Positions 1-52,157 of a stretch of DNA of 64,000 bases are shown here, one piece after another (the stretch's first letter is position 1; every line of letters starts with the position of its first letter). The stretch lies in assembly GCA_946811695.1 (NCBI GenBank), contig OX328127.1, positions 49,987,774 through 50,051,773 on the forward strand, given 5' to 3'. The notes under the pieces are model-generated. The model searched no databases, had not been told where the DNA came from, and saw only the letters and a program-made list of their open reading frames with translations. The position numbers and the translations under genes are program-made. Source of the stretch: Gonocerus acuteangulatus (taxonomy: Eukaryota; Arthropoda; Insecta; Hemiptera; Coreidae).

Positions 1-377
1 ATTCTCTTGTACTTTGCATTCGACTAGTTCCAGGTGTTTTTTCTATAGAATTTTGTTCTTATAAATATCTTATAAGGTGAGAATGGATTTGGGTATTAGC
101 GGATGGAGGGGACCAAACAAAGAGCGAAATGTGTTTTCTTCTCCTTCTATTGTTCTCTTTTCTTCCTAACTAAGTAAAAACACATATCTGTCTAGTAAAA
201 TCGTACTAGCAAGTTTTCCACAACAGTTAGTAGTCTTAAACAAACTGAAAAATGCCGGGTTTGTTGTGCTGTACACCCTAAGGTTACGTTTACACCTGAT
301 AGTTATTGCAGGATATTTATATCAGACAAAAATTGTGACTAATGTAAACTGGGAAAAATTTATGTCTGAGATTTATA
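1..377. other. AT-rich DNA with no recognised feature
   Basis: Presumably part of the intron following dynein exon 17. I see no coding potential, tRNA-like or repeat structure, apart from a short stretch that resembles sequence at 2830-2850 (CACCTGATA against TATCAGGTG). Confidence 0.5.
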
Positions 378-539
378 CGGTACTGTAAAAAATATAGACT
401 CAAGGGAAAAATAAGCTATTTGAATTAATTTGTCATTTATTTTGAAATTTTACTAACAAATGATATTATTTAATATTTACCTAAATGATTTGTAACAATT
501 TTGATAAAAAATTTAATCATATTGTTAGGATTAGCTACA

Positions 540-1855
540 TTTGATACAAAATGACAAAAAACAACCTGTGAAAAAGTATAAACTCAAACATTTTTTGACT
601 CTTTAATGAGTAAATTCTTTTCAATAATGACATTATGCCATGTTTCTTAATCACCTCCAAGAGTCCTATGACGACACTTCTTACTAAATTAATTAAAGTG
701 CTCTCTGGTATGTTTTTCCAAGCTTGTGTTACCCTTTCTTTGAGCTCATCAATATTTTGGATTTCTAGCTTCAAAAAGATAGACTTCTCTTGCCATAATT
801 CTACACCAATTTTCTATCGGATTGAAATGCGGACTAAGGGCTGGCCAATCTAAAATATTGATTCCAAAATCCTAAAAACATTGTTTTGTAGCGCGTGTAG
901 TATTAATCGGCGCGTTTTTCTGCCGAGAAATAATTATTTCTTCTTCCAACATTGTAATAAGCGGTAAAAATAACACCCAAATCATTTTGATAAGTAATTT
1001 CTTCATTTTTCCAGAAATAAATGCAATTCTAGTTTTACTCTTTTCATTAAACATAGTCAATACTCATGACCCTGCTACTGCAATACAATCTTCTTGACAA
1101 TTGTTTTTTTTTTTTATTTCTAAAGTCACGCCAGTAATAACTTAAACCATCTAGACCATCAATTTTAAGTTTTTTCATCACTAAAAATAATGCTTGACCA
1201 TTTTTTGGCTATTTTGAATATGATTTTCAGCGAACTGCAGTCGTCGCTACAAATGATTTTTCTTGGGCTGTGGTTTTCACATATTTTTTTTTTTTTTTTT
1301 CTGCAATGAGGGGAAAACCTACAAGGCCTTCAGGGTGCTTGCCTCGAGCAAACCCCGAGTGTGTGGGACTCTCACCCACCAAAAACCCCTCATTTCTGGT
1401 ATGATTCCCTCTTGGAACAGCTGCTTAGGCCAATCTTCAAGAGGGTACCGTGGCTTTCACATTACTTTATAATATTTTAAGAACTGTGATTCCTTTATCC
1501 ACTTCCTCACGAAGCTATCACATACTAAATTAAGTCGCCTCAAAATATGTGCAAAGGATGCTCCTGTTTTTGAGATCTCTCAAAACTGTCCGTTTCACCT
1601 GCTTTAAAAAATTTGGAGGACTTCCACTTCTTTTATTTTCCCCAAAATTGTCTTTGCTGCAATTTAAAAAGTAATTGGCCACTCCTTGGGTTTTGCACAC
1701 GAACAATTTGTCTCTGGGTCAACCCACCTCTTCTTAGGTCCATAATTCTTTGTTTCTCCACTTCTGTGAGTTGACTTCCATGCAGCATTATTAAAAAAAA
1801 AAAATACTAATTCACAGGAACCGCCACTGAATAAAAAACAATCACACATACTCTC
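540..1855 (-). pseudogene. Tc1-like transposase remnant
   Basis: Minus-strand reading frames give, in N-to-C order, a helix-turn-helix-like start (about 1855-1690, KKRWVDPET), a central region, and a C-terminal DDE-like segment around 870-800 (INILDWPALSPHFNPIENW), followed by AREVYLFEARNPKY. 'W P . . S P . . N P I E N' is the hallmark of the third catalytic region of Tc1 transposases. Several stops and frame changes interrupt it. One break is the poly-T-headed insertion at about 1283-1453. Confidence 0.7.
1283..1453 (-). mobile_element. Short poly(A)-tailed retroposon (SINE or LINE 3' end)
   Basis: A T-run at 1283-1300 (the A tail on minus) begins an insertion of about 150 bp flanked by GTGGTTTTCACAT on the left and GTGGCTTTCACAT on the right, a 13-bp target duplication with one mismatch. 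The body is GC-richer than its surroundings (AGTCCCACACACTCGGGG on minus) and matches nothing I recognise. Confidence 0.6.
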
Positions 1856-1875
1856 TCTTCAACAGTAAGAAGAAA
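1555..1875. repeat. Left copy of 321-bp direct repeat flanking the LINE fragment
   Basis: This 321-bp stretch recurs at 2222-2542 with at least one difference (GCACACGAAC here, GCTCACGAAC there). It lies inside the Tc1 transposase. Its right end abuts the TAA-repeat tail of the LINE fragment, so the pair behaves as a target site duplication of exceptional length. Confidence 0.85.
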
Positions 1876-2221
1876 TTATTATTATTATTATTATTAACAA
1901 CGGGTGCCCACGAAGAGGGAACTGCACCGAGGCCAACAAGGCCTATTGTGCCACCCGACAAGCCAGCCTGTTACACCAACAGCGCCGTATCCGAAATGAA
2001 CCTTAACAGAGTTCGAAGGTTCAGTTCCGGTAGCCTTCTAGGGTCATCAATGAAGTCTGCACCAAAATGCAGGTATCTCTTAGCTACAAGAGCTGGACAT
2101 CTGCATATGATGTGATACGGCGTCTCGTCGTCTTCAAAGCATAGTCTGCACCATGAGGTCCTGGTCAGCCCCATGGAGTAGAGGTGCCGGTGCATTCTAC
2201 AGTGACCTGTAAGAAGAGCGG
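1876..2221 (-). mobile_element. 5'-truncated LINE (Jockey/I-like) 3' end
   Basis: On the minus strand this insertion ends in a TAA-repeat tail (TTA units at 1876-1896 on plus), typical of I/Jockey-like LINEs. Its coding part (2195-1971) ends 75 bp before that tail. Both sides carry the same 321-bp sequence. The 5' end is truncated inside the last part of ORF2. Confidence 0.75.
1971..2195 (-). pseudogene. LINE ORF2 C-terminus (zinc-knuckle end)
   Basis: A 74-codon frame carries RTSWCRLCFEDDETPYHIIC and RCPALVAKRYLHFG, the C-X2-C-X8-H-X3-C-type motif followed by CPALxxxR that ends many Jockey/I-clade ORF2 proteins after reverse transcriptase and RNase H. It has its own stop. Only this tail is present. 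Confidence 0.7.
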
Positions 2222-2542
2222 AGGATGCTCCTGTTTTTGAGATCTCTCAAAACTGTCCGTTTCACCTGCTTTAAAAAATTTGGAGGACTTCCACTTCTTT
2301 TATTTTCCCCAAAATTGTCTTTGCTGCAATTTAAAAAGTAATTGGCCACTCCTTGGGTTTTGCTCACGAACAATTTGTCTCTGGGTCAACCCACCTCTTC
2401 TTAGGTCCATAATTCTTTGTTTCTCCACTTCTGTGAGTTGACTTCCATGCAGCATTATTAAAAAAAAAAAATACTAATTCACAGGAACCGCCACTGAATA
2501 AAAAACAATCACACATACTCTCTCTTCAACAGTAAGAAGAAA
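2222..2542. repeat. Right copy of 321-bp direct repeat
   Basis: Partner of 1555-1875. Its left end touches the truncated 5' end of the LINE and its right end continues into the rest of the Tc1-like element. Confidence 0.85.
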
Positions 2543-3013
2543 ACTGAGGTGGTAATAATCCATTAGTACACCTGACAATAAAAAATTGACATTGAGTTTA
2601 TACTTATTCACAGCGTAAACATGGTTTTTTGACGAAATCTGATTACCGTAAATTATCAAACAAATCAAAAGCTTCTTGGCAATCTAATAACATAAAAACA
2701 AATCACAAAAAATTATTGTGCAATGAATTGACTTATAAATTTGATAAATACTTTGATTTTATAAGTTGAGTTTATAATTTTTCACAGGACTGTATTTCTA
2801 TCATGAGCCACAAGTATAGACATTTCTATATTATCAGGTGTAAACACTGTATATAAGGAGAAGAATTTAATGTCAGAGATAAATATCTTGGCTTCTAGCC
2901 GTATTGTCAACACTTCTACACTATCAGATGTAACACTGATTATTTGCTACTACAGGACACAAATGTATGTGTGTAAACGGGCCGTACATTTATTGCAAAT
3001 TATACCAAATTCA

Positions 3014-3230
3014 TGCTGGGAAGTAAATGGGTTAAATTAGCACAATCAATCTTGAGAATAAGTCTATATTATAACAACGCATTTAGCTGGGAGAGATATA
3101 CATCGGCCATCTTGAACATACAACTCATAGGCTGACTTCTCTTCTGCATGCCATCTATATCAAATACATCTAAATCTATTATATATTAAATAATTACATA
3201 AAAACATAAATATGATTTATATATCTAACA
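3014..3230 (-). repeat. Copia 3' LTR with preceding polypurine tract
   Basis: 217 bp, TG at the start and CA at the end on minus. Directly upstream on minus is TTTATGGGAGGG, a convincing polypurine tract at the 3' LTR boundary. Confidence 0.88.
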
Positions 3231-3267
3231 CCCTCCCATAAATCTAATTTATTACAAACATTATAGG

Positions 3268-3663
3268 TTAATTAATTAAGCCTATATTCTTAACAAATTT
3301 TTGATGTTGTGATTTATTCAATGGTTTGGTAAGGAAGTCCGCTACCATCTCTTCACTCGGAACATACTTAATTATAACTTCACCTTTAGAAACATGCTCA
3401 CGCACAAAATGGTGTCTGATGTCTATATGTTTGGTTCGTTGATTAACTACATCATTTTTAGTTAATTCAATGGCACTGGTATTGTCACAGTAGATGGTAA
3501 TAGGATTTCTTAAAACTTCAGGGTCAATTTCTGAAATCAAATTCTTCAACCATAACCCTTCTTGAACTGCTAGAGATAAGCTCATATATTCAGCATCACA
3601 GGTTGATAAGGCAATGGTCTTTTGCTTCTTGCTGTTCCATGAAATCGCAGAACGTTGGATCAA
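3268..3663 (-). pseudogene. Copia pol: RNase H and C-terminus
   Basis: This frame encodes SAISWNSKKQKTIALSTCDA EYMSLSLAVQE, then NPITIYCDNTSAIELTKN and HFVREHVSKGEVIIKYVPSE, the standard Copia RNase H, ending 'ADFLTKPL...F....G'. A break of about 100 bp separates it from the reverse transcriptase frame. Confidence 0.87.
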
Positions 3664-3766
3664 AAAAGAGCTTCCAGAAACTGAAAATCTTCCATTATTT
3701 TTATTACCCCAGTCAGCATCGCAATAGGCTACAAGACCTAGGGCACTATTTCTATTGAATTCAAGT

Positions 3767-4269
3767 TTATAGTTTACCTCTTATATATCTCAACAATCTT
3801 TTAACTGCAGACCAATGTATCTCTCTGTAGTTGTTGTTGAATCTGCTTAAAAAGTTTATGGCATACGTGATGTCTGGGCGAGAGACTTGAGCTAAATACA
3901 GAAGACTGCCGATGGCCTCCTGATAGGGAATCCGCTTCAATCCCTCTTCTTCTTCCACTTTCCGATCCTCCCCAGTAAAGTCCATACCAGGCTCCATAGG
4001 TGTGGCTACTGGTTTAGCATTAACCATGTGAATTTTTCCAGCACCTTCAATGCGTAATTCTTCTGTGAAATACAAATTTTACCAGTTTCTTCATCTCTTG
4101 TTAATTCCATTCCTAGGAACTGTCTGGCTTTTCCAAGATCTTTCATTTCAAAGTTTTTATTAAGTTGTGCCTTAATTTTCATTTTCTGTTTCTCATCGTT
4201 GGAGAAAATTATGAGTTCATCAACATATACAGCTATTATTATGATTTTAGAACTACCTTTCAAATAACA
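3767..4269 (-). pseudogene. Copia pol: central reverse transcriptase, after the foldback insertion
   Basis: Two overlapping frames (4263-4006 and 4075-3767) together cover IIIIAVYVDELIIFSND, where the usual YVDD catalytic pair reads YVDE, then MKDLGKARQFLGMEL and YQEAIGSLLYLAQVSRPDIT YAINFLSRF in Copia order. A frameshift near 4070 separates them. The changed catalytic residue is a further sign of inactivity. Confidence 0.82.
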
Positions 4270-4271
4270 TA

Positions 4272-5562
4272 CAGGGTGTCCCGTAAATGTCTAGTCATAT
4301 TGTGAGAGGTGATAGAGTTGCCTTAGGGGAACAAAAAATGTTCTATGGCGATTTTCCGAAATCTCACGCATAAGGGAGAAAACGTCGTTTTATTGTTTTT
4401 TCGAGACAAACGTGGTTTTTAGAAGAATAATCGTTGTAGCTCCGGCCCAGGTAGTTCTACTAGAAAGGAAGTGAAACCAATCGAAAGCTGCTTAAATTTA
4501 CAATAAGACTAGTCGATAGTAAACGTAAAAATGAATGAATGTAAGTATGTCTATCTTACCAAAAGATAGGTCTTTTAAATTTCCTGACATTTCCATGAAA
4601 TTTCTTACCAGCGTTACTCCTCATTGGGCTGGATCTGAGATTTCCGGGTTTCAGAAAAACTTCCTCATTTAACAAGCTTTCCATTCATGTATCACAACCC
4701 TGTGTTATTGAAGTATGTGAACGATTTAAGAACAAAAGTTTAAAAATAAAAACATGGATCTGTGAAAAGAAAATTATATTTTTTCTTCAGTTTATTCAAA
4801 AAGCTTAAAAGATATGCTTGTTTTTATAAATATTTACTTAAATATTAAGTAAATATTTACTTAAAACAATAAAAAAAAAATCCTAAAACAGTAAGTAAAT
4901 AAAATACACATTTATTTTGAATTTATTAATTAATGAACCCCAACCACACATTAACCTTAAAAATGATTATTTTTGACTAGATAATTTTTGCAGGGCTATC
5001 TACATCTTATTTATTAGGGGTGGGATATTTAATAATCACAAAAAACACACATGGCTCACGAGAATCCGTGGGCGGTTCACAAGCGTAGCCGTCAGTATCA
5101 ATTCAAAGTAAAGCATTTGTTTTCTAATTATAAATACCTGTAAAAATGTGTTCAAATGCGTGATCTAGGTAAAAATAATAATTTTTGAGGAAATCTCAGA
5201 TCCTGCCCAATGAGGAGTAACACTGGTAAGAAATATCATGGAAATGTCAGGAAGTTAAGAAGAGCTATCTTTTGGTAAGATAGAAATACTTACATTCATT
5301 CATTTTTAAGTTTACTATCAACTAGTCTTATAGTAAATTTACTCAGCTTTCGATTGGTTTCACTTCCTTTCTAGTAGAACCACCTGGGACGGAGCTAAAA
5401 CGATTATTCTTTTGAAAACCACGTTTGTCTCGAAAAAACAATAAAACGACGTTTTCTCCCTTATGCTTGAGAATTCGGAAAATCGTCATAGAACATTTTT
5501 TGTTCCCCTAAGGGCCCTCTATCACCTCTCACAATATGACTAGACATTTACGGGACACCCTG
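4272..5562. mobile_element. Mariner-like foldback element with ~390-bp inverted arms
   Basis: Begins CAGGGTGTCCCGTAAATG and ends with its exact complement, flanked on both sides by TA (4270-4271 and 5563-5564). The arms stay recognisably inverted for about 390 bp (for example ATTGTTTTTTCGAGACAAAC on the left against the right arm near 5420-5450), around a unique centre of about 500 bp without coding capacity. The TA duplication and the CAGGGTGTCC terminus point to Tc1/mariner mobilisation. The Copia reading frame continues across a single TA, so the insertion was clean. Confidence 0.88.
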
Positions 5563-5564
5563 TA

Positions 5565-6789
5565 TACAAGGATCAGCATTAGACTGCGTAAGTCCCAGGT
5601 CTAACAATACTCTCTTGATCTTGTTATTCCAACATCTGCCGCTTTGCTTCAATCCGTAGATAGCCTTTTTTAGTCTCCATACTTTTGATTTATTATTTTC
5701 ATCCCAAAATTCCATGGGTGGAGAAACGTATAACTCTTCTTCAAGATCCCCATACCTCTGAGAACAACCTTTTATGACTAGTCGAGCCTTATATATTAGA
5801 TCCCGACCAGGAGTTTCCTTAACTTTTAAAACCCACTTTGTTTGTAGTAACTTGGCATTCGCAGGTGGATCAACAACTTCAAAACTATCATTTTTTACTA
5901 AAGATTTCATTTCCTTTTCCATAGCCTGCTGCCACTTTTCTTTTTCGTTTCCCTTCATAACTACCTCAGGATCTAAACAACTTTCATTAGTCTGAGCAAG
6001 ATACAATTCATGATTTGGCCATGACTTTTTAGCGATTTTTCGAGTTGATCTTCTAAGGGTAGATTTGCCCTTACCTTCTTCATCCGTATTTTCTGGATTT
6101 TTGAAACCTAGGAAATCTTCTTCATCTGATTCAGTTTTCTGTGAATTCTTATCATTCCCATCTTCAGGTTGATCGATAACTTTCTCTTTGTGATCTATTG
6201 ATTCAACTAATTTAACAAATGTTTGCTCTTGAGTTTCTACCGGCCTTATTTTGAAATTTAGGTCGTCTATGCCACGAATGTCTTCCAAAAATTTGACATC
6301 TCTTGAGATAATAACACGTTTTGGGTCCTTGGGATTAATGAGTCTATAAGCTTTTGAATGTTCACTATATCCCACAAAGATACATTCCTCACTTTTTGAG
6401 TCAAGTTTCTTCCTGTTAACACTTAAAATTAACTTCATGGCTTTACACCCAAAAACTTTTAGATAACTCAAGTTAACTTTCCTGCCAGACCATGCCTCTT
6501 CTGGTGTCATCCCTTTGATGGTTTTTGTAGGACTTCTGTTCTTCAAATGCACTGCCGTATTGACAGCCTCTGCCCAATATCTCCTATCCAAACCAGAATC
6601 CTCCAGCATAGTCCTCGCTTTCTCAATAATTGTTCTATTAACCCTCTTGGAGGTCCCGTTTTGGAATCCTGGCAACCAACTTACACAAAATTCTCCCTTC
6701 TTTCCTTCCATTTTCTTTAAACAGAGATAAAATAAAGAGATTTGTTTGTTTACATACAAAAAACACAACACGTGGACCGACGCGTTCAC
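5565..6789 (-). pseudogene. Copia pol: integrase C-terminal half and start of reverse transcriptase
   Basis: The long frame holds NRTIIEKARTMLEDSGLDRR, YWAEAVNTAVHLKNRSPTKT and LKVFGCKAMKLI (Copia integrase core end), then an acidic linker. The reverse transcriptase start TKWVLKVKETPGRDLIYKAR LVIKGCSQRYGD follows, and the frame runs to KLKKAIYGLKQSGRCW in the ordinary way. Between 'QRYGD' and 'EELYVSPPMEF' the usual segment containing reverse transcriptase motif A is missing, an internal deletion. The first catalytic residues of the integrase are absent too. The frame then runs into the foldback element. Confidence 0.85.
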
Positions 6790-6881
6790 TTACTAGTTCC
6801 ATATCGCACAATTTAAAACCATTTTTGACTTTAAAACTCAAAACAATCAATGCCATTTAACCATACTGGGCCCATAACCTT

Positions 6882-7093
6882 TGCTGGGAAGTAAATGGGT
6901 TAAATTAGCACAATCAATCTTGAGAATAAGTCTATATTATAACAACGCATTTAGCTGGGAGAGATATACATCGGCCATCTTGAACATACAACTCATAGGC
7001 TGACTTCTGCATGCCATGTATATCAAATACATCTAAATCTATTATATATTAAATAATTACATAAAAACATAAATATGATTTATATATCTAACA
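6882..7093 (-). repeat. Copia 5' LTR
   Basis: 212 bp, reading TGTTAGATATATAAATC at its start and ending CCCAGCA on minus. It matches the 3' LTR at 3014-3230 apart from a short deletion (TTCTC near 7003) and a few substitutions. The divergence indicates an old insertion. Confidence 0.88.
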
Positions 7094-7449
7094 ATCCAGA
7101 ACTGTAGCATAAATATCCATCACATAAATGTCTAGCAATTTCTGTCAGTGAGTAAACATTCAAGAGAATATCTATCCGACACCTGAGATATATTTACTGC
7201 AAGACGTGCCATATGTAAACGCACCCTTAAACTGAATCTCTCGATTACTATCAATTATCACTATCTGGGAGGTGAGGAAAAAATCAGGAAAATGTAAGGG
7301 AATTCTATTTCCAAAACTTGATGGGAACCCAGTATATACACTCATGATTCTGCCAACCATACTACTCTAAAATATTAAGAAATAGCTCTCAAGTTGTCAA
7401 AAAAAAAAAATAAAAATAAGTCAGAAAATAATTTTCAATTTATCATTAC
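7094..7449. other. Intronic DNA without recognised feature
   Basis: Ordinary AT-rich intron between the Copia element and the donor of dynein exon 17. A short A-run at 7400 is all that stands out. Confidence 0.5.
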
Positions 7450-48179
<40,730 letters not shown>

Positions 48180-49232
48180 TTCTCTAAAATATTAATCCGG
48201 GAAAGAATTTTTATGTGTTGAGAGAATTTTGTAATTTCACAATTGTTAAAGGAATAAATAAAGCAGTATAACTGTGGAAAACATATTATTGTTAAATGTA
48301 AGGTACAGGGGAGGGAAAATATTGAAATGCCACACAGACCAGGGAAACTTTAATAATAACAATGAGAACTAAATGAGATGTAATTTTACTGACATGAATT
48401 TGTGAATTATATACCAAAACAATTATATACACCTTTAAGTCTTATAGGAACCTTGTGTCAGAATTTCAAGCCAAATGACCGACTATTTTTAGAATTTTGC
48501 AAGCACTAATATATTTATGCTGCATTCTTAAACATAAAGATTTAAATTTTCCTGAGAGAGGAAATAAGAACAATTTCATGGCTCAAACTATTTTCCTGAT
48601 CAAATGATAATATAAACTTATGTGGTCGCAGCAAGGATGACAAAGAAAAGCTTGAAGATTATGCATCTCCAGTGAGTTTGGCCTTTAATTACTTTTTTCT
48701 TTTTTTTTTTTTTTTTTACTTATTACCGATGCATCAACTGCTGACGTCATTAGCACTAGACAATTAGTTTTTGCAAATTATCATATGATACAAAGCCTCA
48801 TATAGGTAATGGTGACAAAGTAACGATAAGAACAGTTCTGGTGAAGACAGGAGTAGATAGTCTGAGAAAGATGAGAATATTTTTGTAAGCATTGATTTCC
48901 AAGTTTTGGAATACATTAGCTTGCATGCCTTACTCTTTGCATGTCATAATGTCACTTCCATGTCTATAAATTATATCCAGAGAAGGAAAAGCTATATCAC
49001 ATTTGATTTACTCATGGGACATCCGTGCCTTGTACGAACTTCCTTCTTTCTCAAATCATTTTATCTACACTAATCTCTATCTATTCTCAAATTTTTTGGG
49101 ATTAGCTAAATACTTTGAGTTGAAAATTTAAAATTAACAATCCATGAAAGAAAATAATAGAAAATAATGCTCACTAATTTTTGAATATTTTGACTTTATT
49201 TTCAACGATTTCAATATTTAAATTACACACAT

Positions 49233-49273
<41 letters not shown>

Positions 49274-49803
49274 ATTTATTTTTATTAACAATTATTTTTA
49301 AAAAACAGTTAAATGTATTTTAAAATTGTTTCAAGCAAATGAAAAATACTATTTTGCAAATAAGGAAACGATATAATTGATTTAGCTAAAGAAGTGAAGG
49401 GGTATATAAGATTCCAAGATATTACATACAAACAAGTTCACAACACTGTACAAATATATTTAAAGTATATGGGATTCTTTATCCACCAAGAAATGAACAA
49501 ATTCTAGAGATTTGCCCATTAGTAGTCACTATTTTTTCAATTAATGCGGCTATTTGGGCATAGGGTATGAAATAAAAGGATTTTCGGTTCAATACTTATG
49601 AACTGTTTTAAAAAAGAAAAATAGTAATCTAGTCATAAATGCTGCTTGTTGTGTGATGTAGATCTTTGCTGCCAAGTTATTATTATAAAATTATCAGCTT
49701 GAAATATCATTTACATCCAAAACAAAGCAGTCATAATTTAGGCCAGGAAAGTATTTATTAAAAGAAAAATGAACATAGCAAAAGCTAAACAGGTTAAAAT
49801 TTG

Positions 49804-49805
<2 letters not shown>

Positions 49806-49862
<57 letters not shown>
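49806..49862. repeat. TA microsatellite
   Basis: About 28 TA units upstream of dynein gene B. Confidence 0.9.
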
Positions 49863-49865
<3 letters not shown>

Positions 49866-50027
49866 AATATATGGCTTTAATTAGGTTATTCAAAATCACA
49901 GTAATTTAAATTCCTTGTAATACAGATCAAAATTCGAATTTTGATATTACCTCTTATTGAAATGAATGTCTTGGGGGACTTTTTTTTTTTTTATAATTTA
50001 TTATCTTTTATTATAATGGAGTGCTAT

Positions 50028-50880
50028 CAGGGCCGCCACATCTCAGAGCCGGGCCCAGGACCAGATTTTGATCACGGGCCCACAATACATATTGATAAAC
50101 CCTCTCCCCTTCCCACACAGAAATCATAATTCTCTCATTAGTTACTCTTAATGATTGAAATGTCTAATAAAGTTATACTAATATGCAGTGTATTGTTTCC
50201 CAAAATTATCATTTAAAAAATCATCATACAAGTAGCATGTACATTTTGGAATTTTAAATCCACAAAACGGAAAATGCTAGTACTTTGTCATTGGCAAGGC
50301 CTCCGAGGGGAATAAGGAGCCCCTGTCAAAATAACTTCACGGGCCCCTTACCCCCCTCCTTCCATTAAAATTACCAAAAACTATGTAAAATTGACATTTC
50401 TCTGATGTCAAATACATTTGTAATTGAACGGGGTGGAAAATTTACTTATCGTCTAAGGTACATTGACACTTCCTGGGGCTACAAATTTTTGGATTGACAA
50501 TATTTAAAGTGCTAGTTTATATATTAGAAATGGAGTATTTAGAAAGTTATCCATTGGTTGATCTCAATAATAATACGTGAACTACACTTAGGAATATAAT
50601 TTTGTTATTTCAAATTATAATGGGATTCAAAAAATGATGATACCACAGCCCCCTGATCAATTATGACTCGTTATGAAATATACTTTTCTGGGACTGCACT
50701 TGTTTTGTCATTTATGTACATTAAAAAAATATAGATCCCATTCCAACAAATATAGGCTATGCCGGCCTAAACTTCTGAAATTCATTCTTTTTACAAGCTC
50801 AAAACCTATACATTTTTTCCAATTAGCGAGGCCCGCCTGGAACAACAGTACCCAGCAGTCCCCCCCAAGTGGTGGCCCTG
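50028..50880. mobile_element. hAT-like MITE, 853 bp
   Basis: Termini CAGGGCCGCCAC and GTGGTGGCCCTG are inverted (one mismatch), flanked by AGTGCTAT and AGTACTAT, an 8-bp target duplication with one change. The interior contains internal G/C-rich inverted pieces (GAGCCGGGCCC, CACGGGCCCC) but no transposase. It lies upstream of dynein gene B. Confidence 0.82.
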
Positions 50881-51666
50881 AGTACTATGCTTGATTCTTC
50901 TCAAGTCCCTCTCCCTCTTAAGTTTTTTTTTAATTAGAACAAAAAAATAAGATATTTATTTCCCTGAGTGCCAGGGACAATTTCACTACTAAGAGTTGTC
51001 AGGAAAAACTCTTTTTTTTAATTAATATTGTTTGTTAAGCTGTTATTTTACTTCAATGGGAATGATTTACTCCAATAAAGTACAATCTCTTGTATTAATT
51101 CCTAAATTAAATCATAAGAAGCTGGAGAGGCACCCAAAACAAAATATTCTTCTTCTTCTATTTTATATATAAAAAATACATAAACATATTTTAAAAGAAA
51201 AACTATTCAAACATATTGAAAGAAAAAACAATAGATATAAAAATTCTTTCCAATGGATATAGAAGGAAATTAGATTTATTCAGTTGCAGCTTTGGAAATT
51301 ATTTTATCCAAAACATAGTTAAGATTATTGTGTAGATCCTAAGTTGAAGACTAAGACGTTGTAGGTAGTTGGTAACCGCTTTATTCAGTCCTCGTGTATT
51401 TTATTTTCAAGTTACATAGGGTGCGCATGTCACTTACCCCCATAGCAGAACAAAGGGCGACATTGTCGCAGAAAGACGACAAGGGCTGCAGAAATATCAG
51501 CCTGACCGACCGGTCATTTCTTAAATAGCGAATGCAGAAAAAGTCAATAAAATTATTGTTAATTATATTACAAGCACTTATTTATTTCCGATTATTCTTA
51601 AAGATTATCTCGCTCGCGGTTCATATTACACGCAACTTGAACCACATTGGGCAGAAAATTTTTGCG

Positions 51667-51717
<51 letters not shown>

Positions 51718-51750
51718 AATTGGTCATATATAATTATAAAATCAATTGGT

Positions 51751-51787
<37 letters not shown>

Positions 51788-52157
51788 TTAGAGTATGTAA
51801 ATAAAAATAAATTTAATAAAATTTATTTCAAAGCTGGTTTTATTAAGATTATGAAAAGTGAGCCTGGACCTTAGCTTGGGCGTATTTATGAATGTTAATC
51901 TTAAAAAAAAAAAATGTTTCAATAAAAAATAAAAAAACATTCCAGAAGAAAAAAAAAAGAAGGAAAGTTCCATCAAAGGCTACAATCGAGAATGAATTTA
52001 TTATAATTAAAAACTTTTATATTAATCTATATCCCACGCTTATGTTAGCTATCATCTCTCACTTCAATAAATAAATCGCATCAAAATGTGTCGAAACATA
52101 ATAATTAAAATCAAAATTGATTACATTTTGTCAAAAAGTAAGTCACAAATTACTTAC

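Larger units (their letters stand above)
378..2792 (-). mobile_element. Decayed Tc1-like DNA transposon, host to later insertions
   Basis: Ends are related inverted repeats. The left reads CGGTACTGTAAAAAATATA and the complement of the right reads CAGTCCTGTGAAAAATTATA, each next to a TA dinucleotide, the Tc1/mariner target duplication. The minus strand encodes broken Tc1 transposase pieces. Subtracting the nested 346-bp LINE and its 321-bp repeat, and the insertion at about 1283-1453, leaves about 1.6 kb, a normal Tc1 length. Stops and frameshifts show it is dead. Confidence 0.75.
3014..7093 (-). mobile_element. Decayed Copia-type LTR retrotransposon (non-autonomous)
   Basis: Two LTRs (3014-3230 and 6882-7093) flank broken Copia-type pol pieces on the minus strand in the order integrase, reverse transcriptase, RNase H. 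Integrase before reverse transcriptase is the Copia order. Flanks ATTCA and ATCCA are compatible with a 5-bp target duplication with one change. Gag and protease are missing between the 5' LTR and the integrase. A foldback element (4272-5562) splits the polymerase. It lies in the intron downstream of dynein exon 17. Confidence 0.88.
48180..52157. other. Intergenic DNA or first intron upstream of dynein gene B
   Basis: No convincing coding sequence. It holds a hAT-type MITE (50028-50880), TA microsatellites near 49240, 49806, 51671 and 51759, and low-complexity A/T runs. If the candidate exon at 52158-52236 is real, this is intron 1 of gene B. Otherwise it is promoter-side intergenic DNA. No TATA box or initiator could be assigned with confidence. 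Confidence 0.6.
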
